Part shown: positions 53,639 through 63,166 of the stretch, in pieces
How positions within the stretch are numbered: the stretch's first letter is position 1
Layout: the number at the start of each line of letters is the position of its first letter
Assembly (NCBI RefSeq): GCF_007859715.1
Contig: NZ_SJPG01000001.1
Location: 4,428,728 to 4,492,727 of the forward strand
From: Rubinisphaera italica
Lineage (GTDB): Bacteria; Planctomycetota; Planctomycetia; Planctomycetales; Planctomycetaceae
DNA: 64,000 nt
Reading direction: 5' to 3'
Translations under genes and position numbers: made by a program
Notes under the pieces: model-generated
The model's input: the letters and a program-made list of their open reading frames with translations, nothing else
The model's database searches: none
What the model was told of the DNA's origin: nothing

Positions 53639-56125
53639 TTACTGAACGTACAAAAACTCGCTGGAAGAAATCAGCGACTGGCAAACTAACTGCCAGGCTT
53701 TTTTATTGTTAATTTGACCAGGAGACGGTTCTGTCTCCGGTGCATCAAACCCATTCAGATAATGAGTAATCTGCTGCAACTCAGCTGCAGAAGGGGGCCG
53801 GCTGTAGGCAAGATTAAAGGAGTAGTTGATGCGACCTTCACGGGAGGAGTGCTGCTGCAGGATTCGATCCGCCATCGCTGCGGACAATTCCGCGATGAGT
53901 TCGGAGTTCATCAGCATCAATGCCTGAGGTGCGATGGTACTGGTTTCGCGATTGCCATTGAGGACACTCGCATCGGTATAGTCAAAGAGTTGAAAGAAAT
54001 CATACAAATGGTTTCGAACTACGGGGACATAAATGGAGCGTCGGCGAATATTTTCGTAGGACGCTTTGTCTTCAGAGGTGTGGTTGAAAAAATATGCGCG
54101 ATTTTCAACCGGTAACAGGCTTCCTCCAATTTTCAGATCGAGCGTCCCGCTGACAGCCAGCATGGAATCGCGGATTGTTTCCGCATCCAATCGATGTAAA
54201 TCGTATTTCCAATAATACTTATTCGCGGGATCAATTGAAGTATTTGTCGAATCGAATCCCGACTCCCGCTGATAAGCCGCAGAAAGCATAATCGTCCGGT
54301 GAATCGTTTTGATTGACCAGTTGGATTCGACCAAAGAAATTGCCAGCCAGTCGAGTAATTCGGGATGCGAGGGCTGTTCACCACGCAGTCCAAAGTTATC
54401 GACCGTTCCAACGATTCCCTTACCGAAATGCCAACGCCACAGTCGATTGACAATGACACGGGCCGTAAGAGGGTGATCATTTTGTGTAAGCCATTGAGCA
54501 AATTCCAGTCGCCCGCTTTTGTTCTTGGGCAATGAGACCTGTTCGAGTCCTGCCAGTACGAGCGGAAAGCGTCGTTGTACGACTTCGCCTAACGTTAAAT
54601 GACTGCCACGCAAATGCACGGGGACATCGGTAATTTCTCCATCCTGTACACCCATCGCGGTGGGAAGTTGCGGATTCGAAGTTTCAAGATTCTTCAACTC
54701 ATCTCGCATCGACTTCAATTCGGACTGCACCTCTTCAGGAAAGTTTTTTTCAACATCCTCCGGCTCCTCCGGATCCTCCAGATCCGTTTCTCCGGTTGGT
54801 TCAGGAAGGCTGTTTATTGTCGCCTCAACGAGTATTTCAATCCTCTTTTTCTGGTCACTGATTTTTTTCTCGTGGGCGGCTTTCTCCTGAACCTGAATTG
54901 GAGATGCAATTGAGTTTTCGTTCCATTTGGCAACCTTGGTGAAAGTTTGCATCGCGCGGGTGCTTTTCAGAATTCCCGCCATTGCGTAATAGTCTGCGTG
55001 TCCAATGGGGTCAAATTTGTGGTCGTGACAGCGGGCGCAGCCCAGAGTGAGTCCCAAAATTCCGCGGCCGATGGTATCGAGCTGTTCATCGACGATATCC
55101 ATCTCCATCTTAGTCTCATCCACCTCGGCGAGCACCTTGGGACCGAGCACCAGAAAACCGGTTGCGATCAATCGTTCATTTCGCAGCTGCCAGTCATCCC
55201 CGGAGTCGATCAAATCGCCAGCGAGCTGCTCTCTGAGAAACTGATCGTAAGGCTTATCCTGATTGAACGATTCAACGACATAATCCCGATATCGCCAGGC
55301 ATTGCCATGGGCAACGTTCTCATCGAGTCCATTGGAATCTGCATAACGGACAATGTCCAACCAGTGGCGGCCCCAACGTTCCCCATAATGAGGAGATGCC
55401 AGCAGGCGGTCGACTACTTTTTCAAAAGCATCTGCCGACTCATCCGCCAGAAAGTGATCGACGTCTTCGGGTGTTGGTGGCAAACCAATCAGATCGAAAC
55501 TCGCGCGGCGAATCAACGTTCGTTTGTCCGCCTGCTTGAGCAGCGTCAGTCCCTGCTCACTCATCGCCTGTTGCAGGAAAGCATCGATCGGGTTTTGTGT
55601 ATCTGCCGTTGACGGCACATTCGGTTTGACAGGAGGCTGGAAGGCCCAATGCTCTCGCCCTTTTTCCAGATCTATTTTTGCAGAAGCCTGAGGCAACTCA
55701 GCACTGCCAGAGTCTGGATGGGGAGCTCCCATTTCAATCCAGCGAGTCAAATCGGCAATCTGCTCAGCGGCGAGTTTTTCCTCGGGAGGCATTTTGAGAT
55801 CGCTATCGCGATACGAGACCGCTGTCACCAGCAGGCTGCCTTGCGGTTTATGCGGCACTAAGCCCGGTCCGCCCTTGCCGCCATTCAGCATGCCCTGAAG
55901 GGTGTCGAGCCTCAGGTTTGATTCCTGTAAGTCTGCGCCGTGACAATCGTAACAATGAGTGGCCAGCAGAGGGCGGATTTTCGTTTCAAAAAAACGCAAT
56001 TGCTCTTCGTTCGGCTCCACATTGGGTTTCACGGTTTGTTGAGCAACTCCGGTCCCGGCCAGCAGGCTGAGCATAAACATTCCCACGAGAAGACGCAATA
56101 AATAACTATTGAGGATTCTGGGCAT
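53639..56125 (-). CDS. PSD1 planctomycete cytochrome C protein (DUF1549/DUF1553)
   Basis: 828 residues from the ATG at 56125. A signal peptide ('[16 protein letters not shown]') is followed by the heme motif CYDCH (58-62, '[12 protein letters not shown]'), then DUF1549 ('[20 protein letters not shown]', '[17 protein letters not shown]', '[19 protein letters not shown]') and DUF1553 ('[20 protein letters not shown]', '[15 protein letters not shown]'). A second CxxCH, CARCH in '[13 protein letters not shown]', lies in the middle. It should be a periplasmic electron-transfer protein working with the DUF1501 partner; the reaction is unknown. Confidence 0.93.
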   Translation of the reverse strand: MPRILNSYLLRLLVGMFMLSLLAGTGVAQQTVKPNVEPNEEQLRFFETKIRPLLATHCYDCHGADLQESNLRLDTLQGMLNGGKGGPGLVPHKPQGSLLVTAVSYRDSDLKMPPEEKLAAEQIADLTRWIEMGAPHPDSGSAELPQASAKIDLEKGREHWAFQPPVKPNVPSTADTQNPIDAFLQQAMSEQGLTLLKQADKRTLIRRASFDLIGLPPTPEDVDHFLADESADAFEKVVDRLLASPHYGERWGRHWLDIVRYADSNGLDENVAHGNAWRYRDYVVESFNQDKPYDQFLREQLAGDLIDSGDDWQLRNERLIATGFLVLGPKVLAEVDETKMEMDIVDEQLDTIGRGILGLTLGCARCHDHKFDPIGHADYYAMAGILKSTRAMQTFTKVAKWNENSIASPIQVQEKAAHEKKISDQKKRIEILVEATINSLPEPTGETDLEDPEEPEDVEKNFPEEVQSELKSMRDELKNLETSNPQLPTAMGVQDGEITDVPVHLRGSHLTLGEVVQRRFPLVLAGLEQVSLPKNKSGRLEFAQWLTQNDHPLTARVIVNRLWRWHFGKGIVGTVDNFGLRGEQPSHPELLDWLAISLVESNWSIKTIHRTIMLSAAYQRESGFDSTNTSIDPANKYYWKYDLHRLDAETIRDSMLAVSGTLDLKIGGSLLPVENRAYFFNHTSEDKASYENIRRRSIYVPVVRNHLYDFFQLFDYTDASVLNGNRETSTIAPQALMLMNSELIAELSAAMADRILQQHSSREGRINYSFNLAYSRPPSAAELQQITHYLNGFDAPETEPSPGQINNKKAWQLVCQSLISSSEFLYVQ

Positions 56126-56663
56126 GACTTCACGATGATCTGGAGGAATCCACAAGTGTGGAGTGCAGGAAGTTGAGCGCCTCGGCGAGAACTTTATGCT
56201 ATCAATAATTACCATATTAAGCAAAGATAATTCCGGGGATGGACTAATCACTTTGGATTTTTAATTCCAGCTTCCTGCCGCATCAACAGCAATATTTCTT
56301 TTCCTGCTGGTCTGTTGAATCGTCGAATTGAAGATTCAGAGAGTGGCATGTGGCTCATAAAATGCTGGTGTCAAATGCGTTTGCTGAGTCATTAAACGAT
56401 CCATTATGAAATCATTGTTTTAGATCCGATCTGCCAGAAAACAATTGTCAAAAAGAGATTGCGTTTGCAGGCAGCAACAGATTACGGCATTATTGACTTG
56501 GTAAGTTTATCGAATGAGAGTCCAGCAGGAGTAACTGAATACTATCGGCTGAAGCCAATATGCTTGAGCCGTGGGCTACGGACTGAAGTCCTGACGCCCA
56601 CATACTCTGGTGAAATTTTCCAAATGGGACGAATCTAAAGGTTCGCCTGAAGGCGAGGGTTTT
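56126..56663. other. Gene-free stretch with decayed repeats
   Basis: About 540 bp with no gene. Around 56560-56600 an imperfect palindrome is present (GTGGGC...GCCCAC with GGACTGAAGTCC inside), and at 56640-56660 AAGGTTCGCCTGAAGGCGAG forms another small hairpin. The 103-bp element copy 2 follows. Confidence 0.45.
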
Positions 56664-56766
56664 AGACCATTTTCAAATGGTTTCTGCAGTCGCATGGACA
56701 TCAAATGTCCTAAAAGCGATGTGTTTGCTCCTGCTGAACGCTGCAGGTGATTTTTGAATATGCTCT
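56664..56766. mobile_element. 103-bp repeated element, copy 2 (MITE-like)
   Basis: Same length and orientation as 52045-52147 with about one base in six or seven different by eye. Ends AGACCATTTTCAAA and TTTGAATATGCTCT. It lies upstream of the sulfatase-cytochrome fusion gene, so the two copies bracket the DUF1501/PSD1 pair. Confidence 0.75.
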
Positions 56767-56931
56767 AGACCCATCGTTTGGGAAATTAACGAACTCAAAG
56801 ATTCGAGATTTACAAAAGCGGATCTCATTAGACATCGAGTTGATTTTCAAATATCGGAATTCGCGACCAATCGATCAATCCCACCTTTGCTCGCTCCATT
56901 GTTCTTATCCTCATTCCATGGAAATATCACC

Positions 56932-59900
56932 GTGAGAATTTTTACCGCTCTCCTCAGCACACCAGATCACTCTGAGATTCACCGTTCGGTCTGGCTTCGA
57001 TCTTCCGTTGGATTGATACTCGCTTTGGGCTCTTTGTTTTTGAGCGAACCGGCTGTTGCGGCCAAATCGCCACAGAGTCGTCCGAATGTCGTATTCATCA
57101 TGACGGATAATCATGGAGCCTGGACTCTCGGTTGCTATGGCAATCCTGATATTCGCACACCGCATATCGATCGCATGGCTGAGGAGGGAACTCTGTTCAC
57201 ACAGGCGTATTCCTCGAATCCCGTCTGTTCGCCCACGCGTGCTACCTACCTCACGGGGCTGATGCCATCGCAACATGGCGTGCATTGTTTTTTGACCGGA
57301 GGTGGATTGCAGACAGGACCGGATGCCCGTTGTACCCTCGATGAATTGACTTCGTTGCCGGAGATTCTCAAAAAGAATGGATACTCCTGTGGACTGGTTG
57401 GAAAATGGCATCTTGGCGGAAATCTTCATCCTCAAGAAGGCTTTGAGGATTACTGGATCACGATGCCCCATGGAGGCACGAGCACTTTTTATGATGCAGA
57501 CATTATTGAAAACGGTCAGATTCGAAAAGAACCAGAGTATCTGACCGATTTCTGGACTCGCCATGCGGTTAAATTTATCGATCAAAATGCCAAAGCGGAA
57601 AAGCCCTTTTTTCTGTTCCTTTCGTACAACGGCCCCTATGCTTTGAGTCGACTGCTGTTGAGGGAGGGCAAGAATCGACATGCCGACTATTACGCCGATA
57701 AGCTTTTGGAATCATTCCCTCGTTTACCCGCGCATCCCTGGCAAAAGTACAATCTGGACTATCACAACAATCCCATTTCCATTCGGCGTGTCGCAACGGA
57801 AGTGAGTGGTGTCGATGATGGCGTCGGCACTGTCCTGCAGTCACTCAAAGATCATGGAATTGATGAGAACACTGTTGTCATCTTTGTTGCTGACCAGGGT
57901 TGGGCAGGCGGACAGGGAGGCTACTTTGGCATGGGCGATCACACGCGGCCCGTAACTGCTGACGATGAAATGATGAGGATTCCGATGATCTGGCGACATC
58001 CGGAAAGCATCACTTCCTCCGCTGTTTCAAACGTGATGGTGACGAATTACGACTTCCTGCCAACACTGCTCTCCTATCTGAACCTGTCTGATCAATCCCC
58101 GGTCGAGCATAAACTCCCTGGCAAAGATTTCTCAGCAGAATTGAAAGTTGCGAATTCACAGACCGCGGGCGAAGATGCCGTTTACTATGAATTTGAAAGT
58201 TTGCGATCAGTGCGGACGAAAAACTGGAAGTATGTGCATAGGCATCCCAATGGGCCGCATGAGTTGTACGATATGGTGAATGATCCTGATGAATTTACGA
58301 ATCTGATCAGTGATCCAAAAACCGCAGATATTAAACAAGTTCTTAAGCAACAACTCGATTCCTATTTTCAAAAATATTCGATCCCCAAATACAATATGTG
58401 GCAGGGAGGGACTTCTCAGGCCCGTGTCTATGTGGGCATTGATGAAGAAACCGCTCAAGTTGAAGCAGTCCAACCGCCTCCACTCACAGAGGGATTCGAG
58501 CCGCAGAAGTTGCAGGTTCCCTCGGGATTTACCGTCGAACTCGCTGCAGGTCCGCCACTGGTCCAGCATCCGACATTTGCAACTTTCGATGATCAGGGAC
58601 GGCTGTTTGTTTGTGAAAATGCTGGCGTCAATATGACGGCTGAGGAGTTAGAAGACAAATTACCGAACTCGATCCGACTGCTCGAAGATCTTGATCAGGA
58701 TGGAAAATTCGATCGTAGTACAGTCTTCGCGGACAAGATGACCTTTCCGATGGGGGGGGCCTGGCATGATGGTGCTTTGTATGTCGCTTCTCCTCCCTAC
58801 ATCTGGAGATTGGAAGACACTGACAACGACGGTGTTGCGGATCGTCGTGAACAACTCGTCAGTCAATTCGGCTATAATGGCAATGCCGCCAGCATTCATG
58901 GTTGTGTCTCTGGCCCTGATGGTCGTTTGTATTGGTGTGATGGCTACCACGGACATCAATTCAAAGATAAAATTGGCAATGTCGTCAGTGAACGCAAAGG
59001 GTCCTACATTTTTTCGTGTCGGCCGGATGGTTCGGATGTGCGTATCCACTGCGGTGGAGGAATGGATAACCCCGTCGAAGTCGACTTCACCACCGAGGGG
59101 GAGATGCTGGGGACGGTCAACATCATGTACACACGACCGCGCGTCGATTGCCTCGTTCATTGGTTGCATGGAGGAGCCTATCCACATCGTGAACAGGTCC
59201 TGCAGGAACTGAAATCGACCGGGGATTTCCTGGGACCCGTTCATCGGTTTGGTCATGTAGCCATTTCAGGGCTGACTCGCTATCGATCAGGAACAATGGA
59301 CTACCGCTGGCGTGATCAGTTTTTTGCCGCACAATTCAATGTTGGCAAAGTCGTTCGTATTGCATTGGAACGCGAAGGCTCGACGTTTCGAGCGGAGCAA
59401 CGTGAGTTTCTCACATCGACCGACATGGAATTTCATCCGACCGATGTCGCCGAGGATGCCGATGGAAGTTTGTTAGTTGTCGATACGGGTGGCTGGTTTT
59501 ATCGGGGATGCCCAACGTCACAATTCCCCAAGCCAGACATTCTGGGAGGGATCTATCGTATCAAACGGACAGGCATGACCACTCAAGTGGACCCGCGGGG
59601 ATTGCAGATTGCATGGGATCGTCTCTCTCTGGCAGAAGTAATCAAGCTGTTTGCTGATACACGTTATTCCGTACGGGAGCGTGCAATCGCGGAATGTGTC
59701 AAACTCGGAGAATCCAGTCTGGACTCACTCGCCCGTGTGCTTCAATCTGGGGATATCTGGCCGCGTCAATGCGCGATCCAGGCGTTAACGGCTCTTGTTC
59801 CCGATCATCCTCAAGCGTATCCGGCAATTCGAGCGGCTCTTAACGATCGCGATGCCTCAATTCGGCATTCCGCCTGTCGTGCATTGGCCATCTACCCAGA

Positions 59901-61521
59901 TGAGGCAGCCTTGGAGCAACTCGCGAAACGACTCAAAGATGATCAGCCACATGTCTGCAGAGTCGCAGCCCGCGCACTCGGTGCAATGAAAAATACGAAG
60001 GCGGTCGATTATTTGTTCAAAGCTTTGACACCGGAAAAGGATCGCGCTTTTGAACATGCTGTCATTTACGCTCTCATTGAAATCAACGATCAGACTGCGA
60101 CACGAACGGGACTGGAAGCAGACTCGCCACAGGTTCGCAAAGCCGCGTTAATTGCATTGGATCAAATGGATGCTGGGGATCTAACGAGTGATGAAGTTGT
60201 CTCTGAAATCGCTTCCAACAATGAAGACTTGCAACGAGCAGCGATCCAAATTTATGTTCGTCATCCCTCGTGGACCAGTCAATCTCTTTCAGTGATCGAA
60301 CAGCTACTCGATCAACAGGGAGAGGCTACAGAATCCTTGTCTGTACTCCGCGAATTGCTGGTGAGATCGATTAATCAGCCAGATGTTGCAGAACTTGTTG
60401 GCAATCGACTCTCTGACCCGCTCATCTCTGCAAAATTACAATCGCTGTTGTTGGAAGTTATTGCATCATCACAAAATATTCACGTCCATGAAACCTGGAT
60501 TCCCCCGCTTGAAGAACTTCTGAACAGCTCCGACGCAACGGTCTTATCAGCGACGATTTCGGCAGTAACTCGTCTGGATGAAAAACAATTCCAACAGCGT
60601 TTGACTGAGATTGGCGAGGATGTTTCGCTTCCGATTCTGGTCCGGGTCTCGGCCTTGGAGGCGGCGACCAAGAGTCAGAGTCAACTGTCGGATCGCTCGT
60701 TCGACTTATTGCTCGACGTCGTTCAGGAGAGTCCGAAAGATGCCTATCTGGCTGCTCAGCGTATCGGCTCTGCGGCGTTAACCAGTGAGCAGTTACTGCG
60801 TGTTGCGAAATTGATTCAAAGAGCAAGCCCAACGGTTCTGCCAGAGTTGATACGTGCGTTCGCTCGATTGAAAGATGTCGATGTGGCCACGGCATTTCTG
60901 CAGGCGATGAACTCTGCTTCAAGTCTGGATACAATTTCTGCTGTCCAGTTTTCGGAAGTTATCAAAAGCTATCCTTCAGAAACGCTCCCCAACGCAAATG
61001 CCTTGCTGGCAAAACTCAAGCAGCGAGAGGCGATGCATGTCGAAAAGGTCGAGGCTTTCCTGCCTTATCTCAACGAAGGTTCTGCTGAACGAGGGAAGGC
61101 GGTCTTTTTCGGTAAAAAGTCCAACTGCGCGACCTGCCATCAGGTTGGAAGTCAAGGGAAAAAAATTGGTCCCGATTTAACGACGATCGGAGCCAGCCGC
61201 ACGTCGCGTGATTTGCTGGAGTCGATCGTGTTTCCCTCCGCGACACTAGTCCGCGACTACGAACCATTCAGTATTCTTAAAGAAGATGGGAAAGTTTTGA
61301 ATGGAATCGTCGTCCGGGAAACCGTCGATACGATTTATATCCAGCAAAAAGAGGGAGAGCCGGTCGCAGTCCAGCGGGATGAAATTGAACTGCTGTCCCC
61401 TTCGACGGTTTCAATAATGCCAAATGGACTTGACCGAGTATTAAGTCAGACAGAACTGGCAGATCTTATCGCCTACTTGCAAAGTTTGAAATCAGGAGAA
61501 CCAGCTCATGCCTCTCGATGA
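56932..61521 (+). CDS. Sulfatase - beta-propeller - HEAT - cytochrome c fusion protein
   Basis: About 1529 residues from a GTG at 56932 (GGAAA upstream); a TTG at 56887 is the alternative. Signal segment about 24-44. Sulfatase domain to about residue 500: 'VVFIMTDNHGAWTLGCYG', formylglycine motif 'CSPTRATYLTGL' (Cys99), 'GKWHLGGN', 'FVADQGWAGG'. Then a dehydrogenase-like propeller from about 530 ('GFTVELAAGPPLVQHPTFAT'), HEAT repeats about 900-1360, and a c-type cytochrome with CATCH (1399-1403) followed by 'KKIGPDLTTIGASRTSRDLL'. The last two thirds match the architecture of the 880-residue protein at 21 kb. One polypeptide could desulfate a sugar and then oxidise it. The next gene overlaps its end by 14 bases. 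Confidence 0.9.
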   Translation: MRIFTALLSTPDHSEIHRSVWLRSSVGLILALGSLFLSEPAVAAKSPQSRPNVVFIMTDNHGAWTLGCYGNPDIRTPHIDRMAEEGTLFTQAYSSNPVCSPTRATYLTGLMPSQHGVHCFLTGGGLQTGPDARCTLDELTSLPEILKKNGYSCGLVGKWHLGGNLHPQEGFEDYWITMPHGGTSTFYDADIIENGQIRKEPEYLTDFWTRHAVKFIDQNAKAEKPFFLFLSYNGPYALSRLLLREGKNRHADYYADKLLESFPRLPAHPWQKYNLDYHNNPISIRRVATEVSGVDDGVGTVLQSLKDHGIDENTVVIFVADQGWAGGQGGYFGMGDHTRPVTADDEMMRIPMIWRHPESITSSAVSNVMVTNYDFLPTLLSYLNLSDQSPVEHKLPGKDFSAELKVANSQTAGEDAVYYEFESLRSVRTKNWKYVHRHPNGPHELYDMVNDPDEFTNLISDPKTADIKQVLKQQLDSYFQKYSIPKYNMWQGGTSQARVYVGIDEETAQVEAVQPPPLTEGFEPQKLQVPSGFTVELAAGPPLVQHPTFATFDDQGRLFVCENAGVNMTAEELEDKLPNSIRLLEDLDQDGKFDRSTVFADKMTFPMGGAWHDGALYVASPPYIWRLEDTDNDGVADRREQLVSQFGYNGNAASIHGCVSGPDGRLYWCDGYHGHQFKDKIGNVVSERKGSYIFSCRPDGSDVRIHCGGGMDNPVEVDFTTEGEMLGTVNIMYTRPRVDCLVHWLHGGAYPHREQVLQELKSTGDFLGPVHRFGHVAISGLTRYRSGTMDYRWRDQFFAAQFNVGKVVRIALEREGSTFRAEQREFLTSTDMEFHPTDVAEDADGSLLVVDTGGWFYRGCPTSQFPKPDILGGIYRIKRTGMTTQVDPRGLQIAWDRLSLAEVIKLFADTRYSVRERAIAECVKLGESSLDSLARVLQSGDIWPRQCAIQALTALVPDHPQAYPAIRAALNDRDASIRHSACRALAIYPDEAALEQLAKRLKDDQPHVCRVAARALGAMKNTKAVDYLFKALTPEKDRAFEHAVIYALIEINDQTATRTGLEADSPQVRKAALIALDQMDAGDLTSDEVVSEIASNNEDLQRAAIQIYVRHPSWTSQSLSVIEQLLDQQGEATESLSVLRELLVRSINQPDVAELVGNRLSDPLISAKLQSLLLEVIASSQNIHVHETWIPPLEELLNSSDATVLSATISAVTRLDEKQFQQRLTEIGEDVSLPILVRVSALEAATKSQSQLSDRSFDLLLDVVQESPKDAYLAAQRIGSAALTSEQLLRVAKLIQRASPTVLPELIRAFARLKDVDVATAFLQAMNSASSLDTISAVQFSEVIKSYPSETLPNANALLAKLKQREAMHVEKVEAFLPYLNEGSAERGKAVFFGKKSNCATCHQVGSQGKKIGPDLTTIGASRTSRDLLESIVFPSATLVRDYEPFSILKEDGKVLNGIVVRETVDTIYIQQKEGEPVAVQRDEIELLSPSTVSIMPNGLDRVLSQTELADLIAYLQSLKSGEPAHASR

Positions 61522-63037
61522 GTCTTTTTACAGCCGTCGTCAAATTTTGAAAAGCTCGCTGGCTGCGTCTTTTGTTGCCTCAGCTGCGACCGCAAAGGCC
61601 GCGACTGGTACGAGCAATTCTCCGGTCGCTCTGGAGAACAGCAAACCAGGAGACCGTGACTGGCAGTTAACACGAGTTCGCATCAATTCGGGACAATATC
61701 GGACTTCGCTCATCGAAGGGTATTGCTCTGAACAATCGATTTCTGCGGGGGAGAAACTTTCGATTTTCGTCAGCACCGATCCCGCGCGAATGTTTACTCT
61801 CGATATCTATCGTATGGGGTATTACAACGGAGCCGGGGCGCGAAAATTGGCCAGCTATGGTCCGTTGCGTGGTGCTCCGCAACCAGTTCCCGAAATGGGC
61901 GAGGCTCCCGCTCGGCTACGTGAATGTCAATGGGCACCGAGTGTCGAGTTCACAATTCCGTCTGACTGGTTGAGTGGAGTTTATCTCGGGAAGCTGACGA
62001 CGATTCCGGAATCGAAATCGGATCCCTACTGGCAAAGCTATGTGATATTTATCGTTCGCGATCAGCGACCTGCCCAAATATTGTTTCAATGCAGCGACAA
62101 TACCTGGCAGGCTTATAATCGCTGGCCCGTTAATGAATCGCTGTATACACATCCTGACGGAGCCCACGCGCCGAATGTTGCGGTCAGTTTTGATCGTCCG
62201 TATGGAAAATACAACCAAATATTCGATCACCCTCTTTCTGTCGGTTCCGGCGAGTTCCTGCTCTGGGAATATCCGCTCTGTTACTGGTTGGAACAACACG
62301 GCTACGATGTGACCTATGGGTCAAATCGCGATACTGTCGATCCCGCCTTCATTACCCGTTGCCAGAATTTCATCAGCGTCGGACATGATGAATATTGGGA
62401 TATTGCTCAATACCATGCTGCAGAACAGGCCATTGATGCAGGTGTGAATTATCTTTGGCTGTGCGGCAATTCGGTCTTTATCGTTTCGCCTTTTGAAGCA
62501 AGCTCGCAGGGTGTCCCGCAGAGGATCATTTCAAGAGCCGGTTGCTATGGACCGCTCCGCGATGATGAAATTCAATCGTATGCCTCGTTGTTCGCAGGGC
62601 TGACGGACAAAGCTCCAGACGAACGCAAGATCATTGGAGCACGCAGCGTGGTTCCGTTTAATGGAGGCGGAGACTGGACCTGCGTCAATCCCCAACATTG
62701 GTTATTCGCAAATACCGGAATAAAACAGGGGGATTCCATTCCAGGTTTGGTCGGCTGGGAACATCATGGAGAACCAGATCTGGAACGAGATGGGCTCGAA
62801 GTCCTCGCGGAGGGAACGATCTGGTCGGGCGGAGTTCGAGAGGGACATTATGCAGCCACAATCTTCCCCGGCCCTAAAGGGAACTTCGTCTTCAATGCCG
62901 CCACGATTTTCTGGGCACAGGGGCTCTCCTCACCGCCGGGACATATCCTGCCCTGGTCACACGGCAGTCGCCCTTCCGGTCCCGATGTTCGAGTCCAGCA
63001 AATGACAAAAAACCTTTTAGATCGAATGAGAGAATAG
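61508..63037 (+). CDS. Tat-exported N,N-dimethylformamidase beta subunit-like protein
   Basis: 509 residues with AGGAGA 10 bases before the ATG. The Tat signal is 'YSRRQILKSSLAASFVASA'. The body resembles the large-subunit C-terminal domain of N,N-dimethylformamidase (DMFase_B-like): 'EKLSIFVSTDPARMFTLDIY', 'RMGYYNGAGARKLASYGPL', 'QCSDNTWQAYNRWPVNESLY', 'WEYPLCYWLEQHGYDVTYG', 'HDEYWD' and 'FVFNAATIFWAQGLS'. Whether it hydrolyses amides is not known. The start lies inside the fusion gene's last codons, so the two should be translationally coupled. Confidence 0.82.
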   Translation: MPLDESFYSRRQILKSSLAASFVASAATAKAATGTSNSPVALENSKPGDRDWQLTRVRINSGQYRTSLIEGYCSEQSISAGEKLSIFVSTDPARMFTLDIYRMGYYNGAGARKLASYGPLRGAPQPVPEMGEAPARLRECQWAPSVEFTIPSDWLSGVYLGKLTTIPESKSDPYWQSYVIFIVRDQRPAQILFQCSDNTWQAYNRWPVNESLYTHPDGAHAPNVAVSFDRPYGKYNQIFDHPLSVGSGEFLLWEYPLCYWLEQHGYDVTYGSNRDTVDPAFITRCQNFISVGHDEYWDIAQYHAAEQAIDAGVNYLWLCGNSVFIVSPFEASSQGVPQRIISRAGCYGPLRDDEIQSYASLFAGLTDKAPDERKIIGARSVVPFNGGGDWTCVNPQHWLFANTGIKQGDSIPGLVGWEHHGEPDLERDGLEVLAEGTIWSGGVREGHYAATIFPGPKGNFVFNAATIFWAQGLSSPPGHILPWSHGSRPSGPDVRVQQMTKNLLDRMRE

Positions 63038-63166
63038 AACCAGTCCAACAACAACTAGATGGCCTAGCCATCACAGTTGAAGGTGGCCGCTGTTTTCAGA
63101 GACTCATTTTGAAGCAGGGCTATCCATTCCAATCAAATTACAATACTTCAAGAATTGTTATTCCTA

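Noticed and set aside
60458..60934. Minus-strand frame of 158 codons inside the fusion gene
   Set aside because: Antisense of the HEAT-repeat region; rich in Arg, Ser and Pro with no ribosome site.
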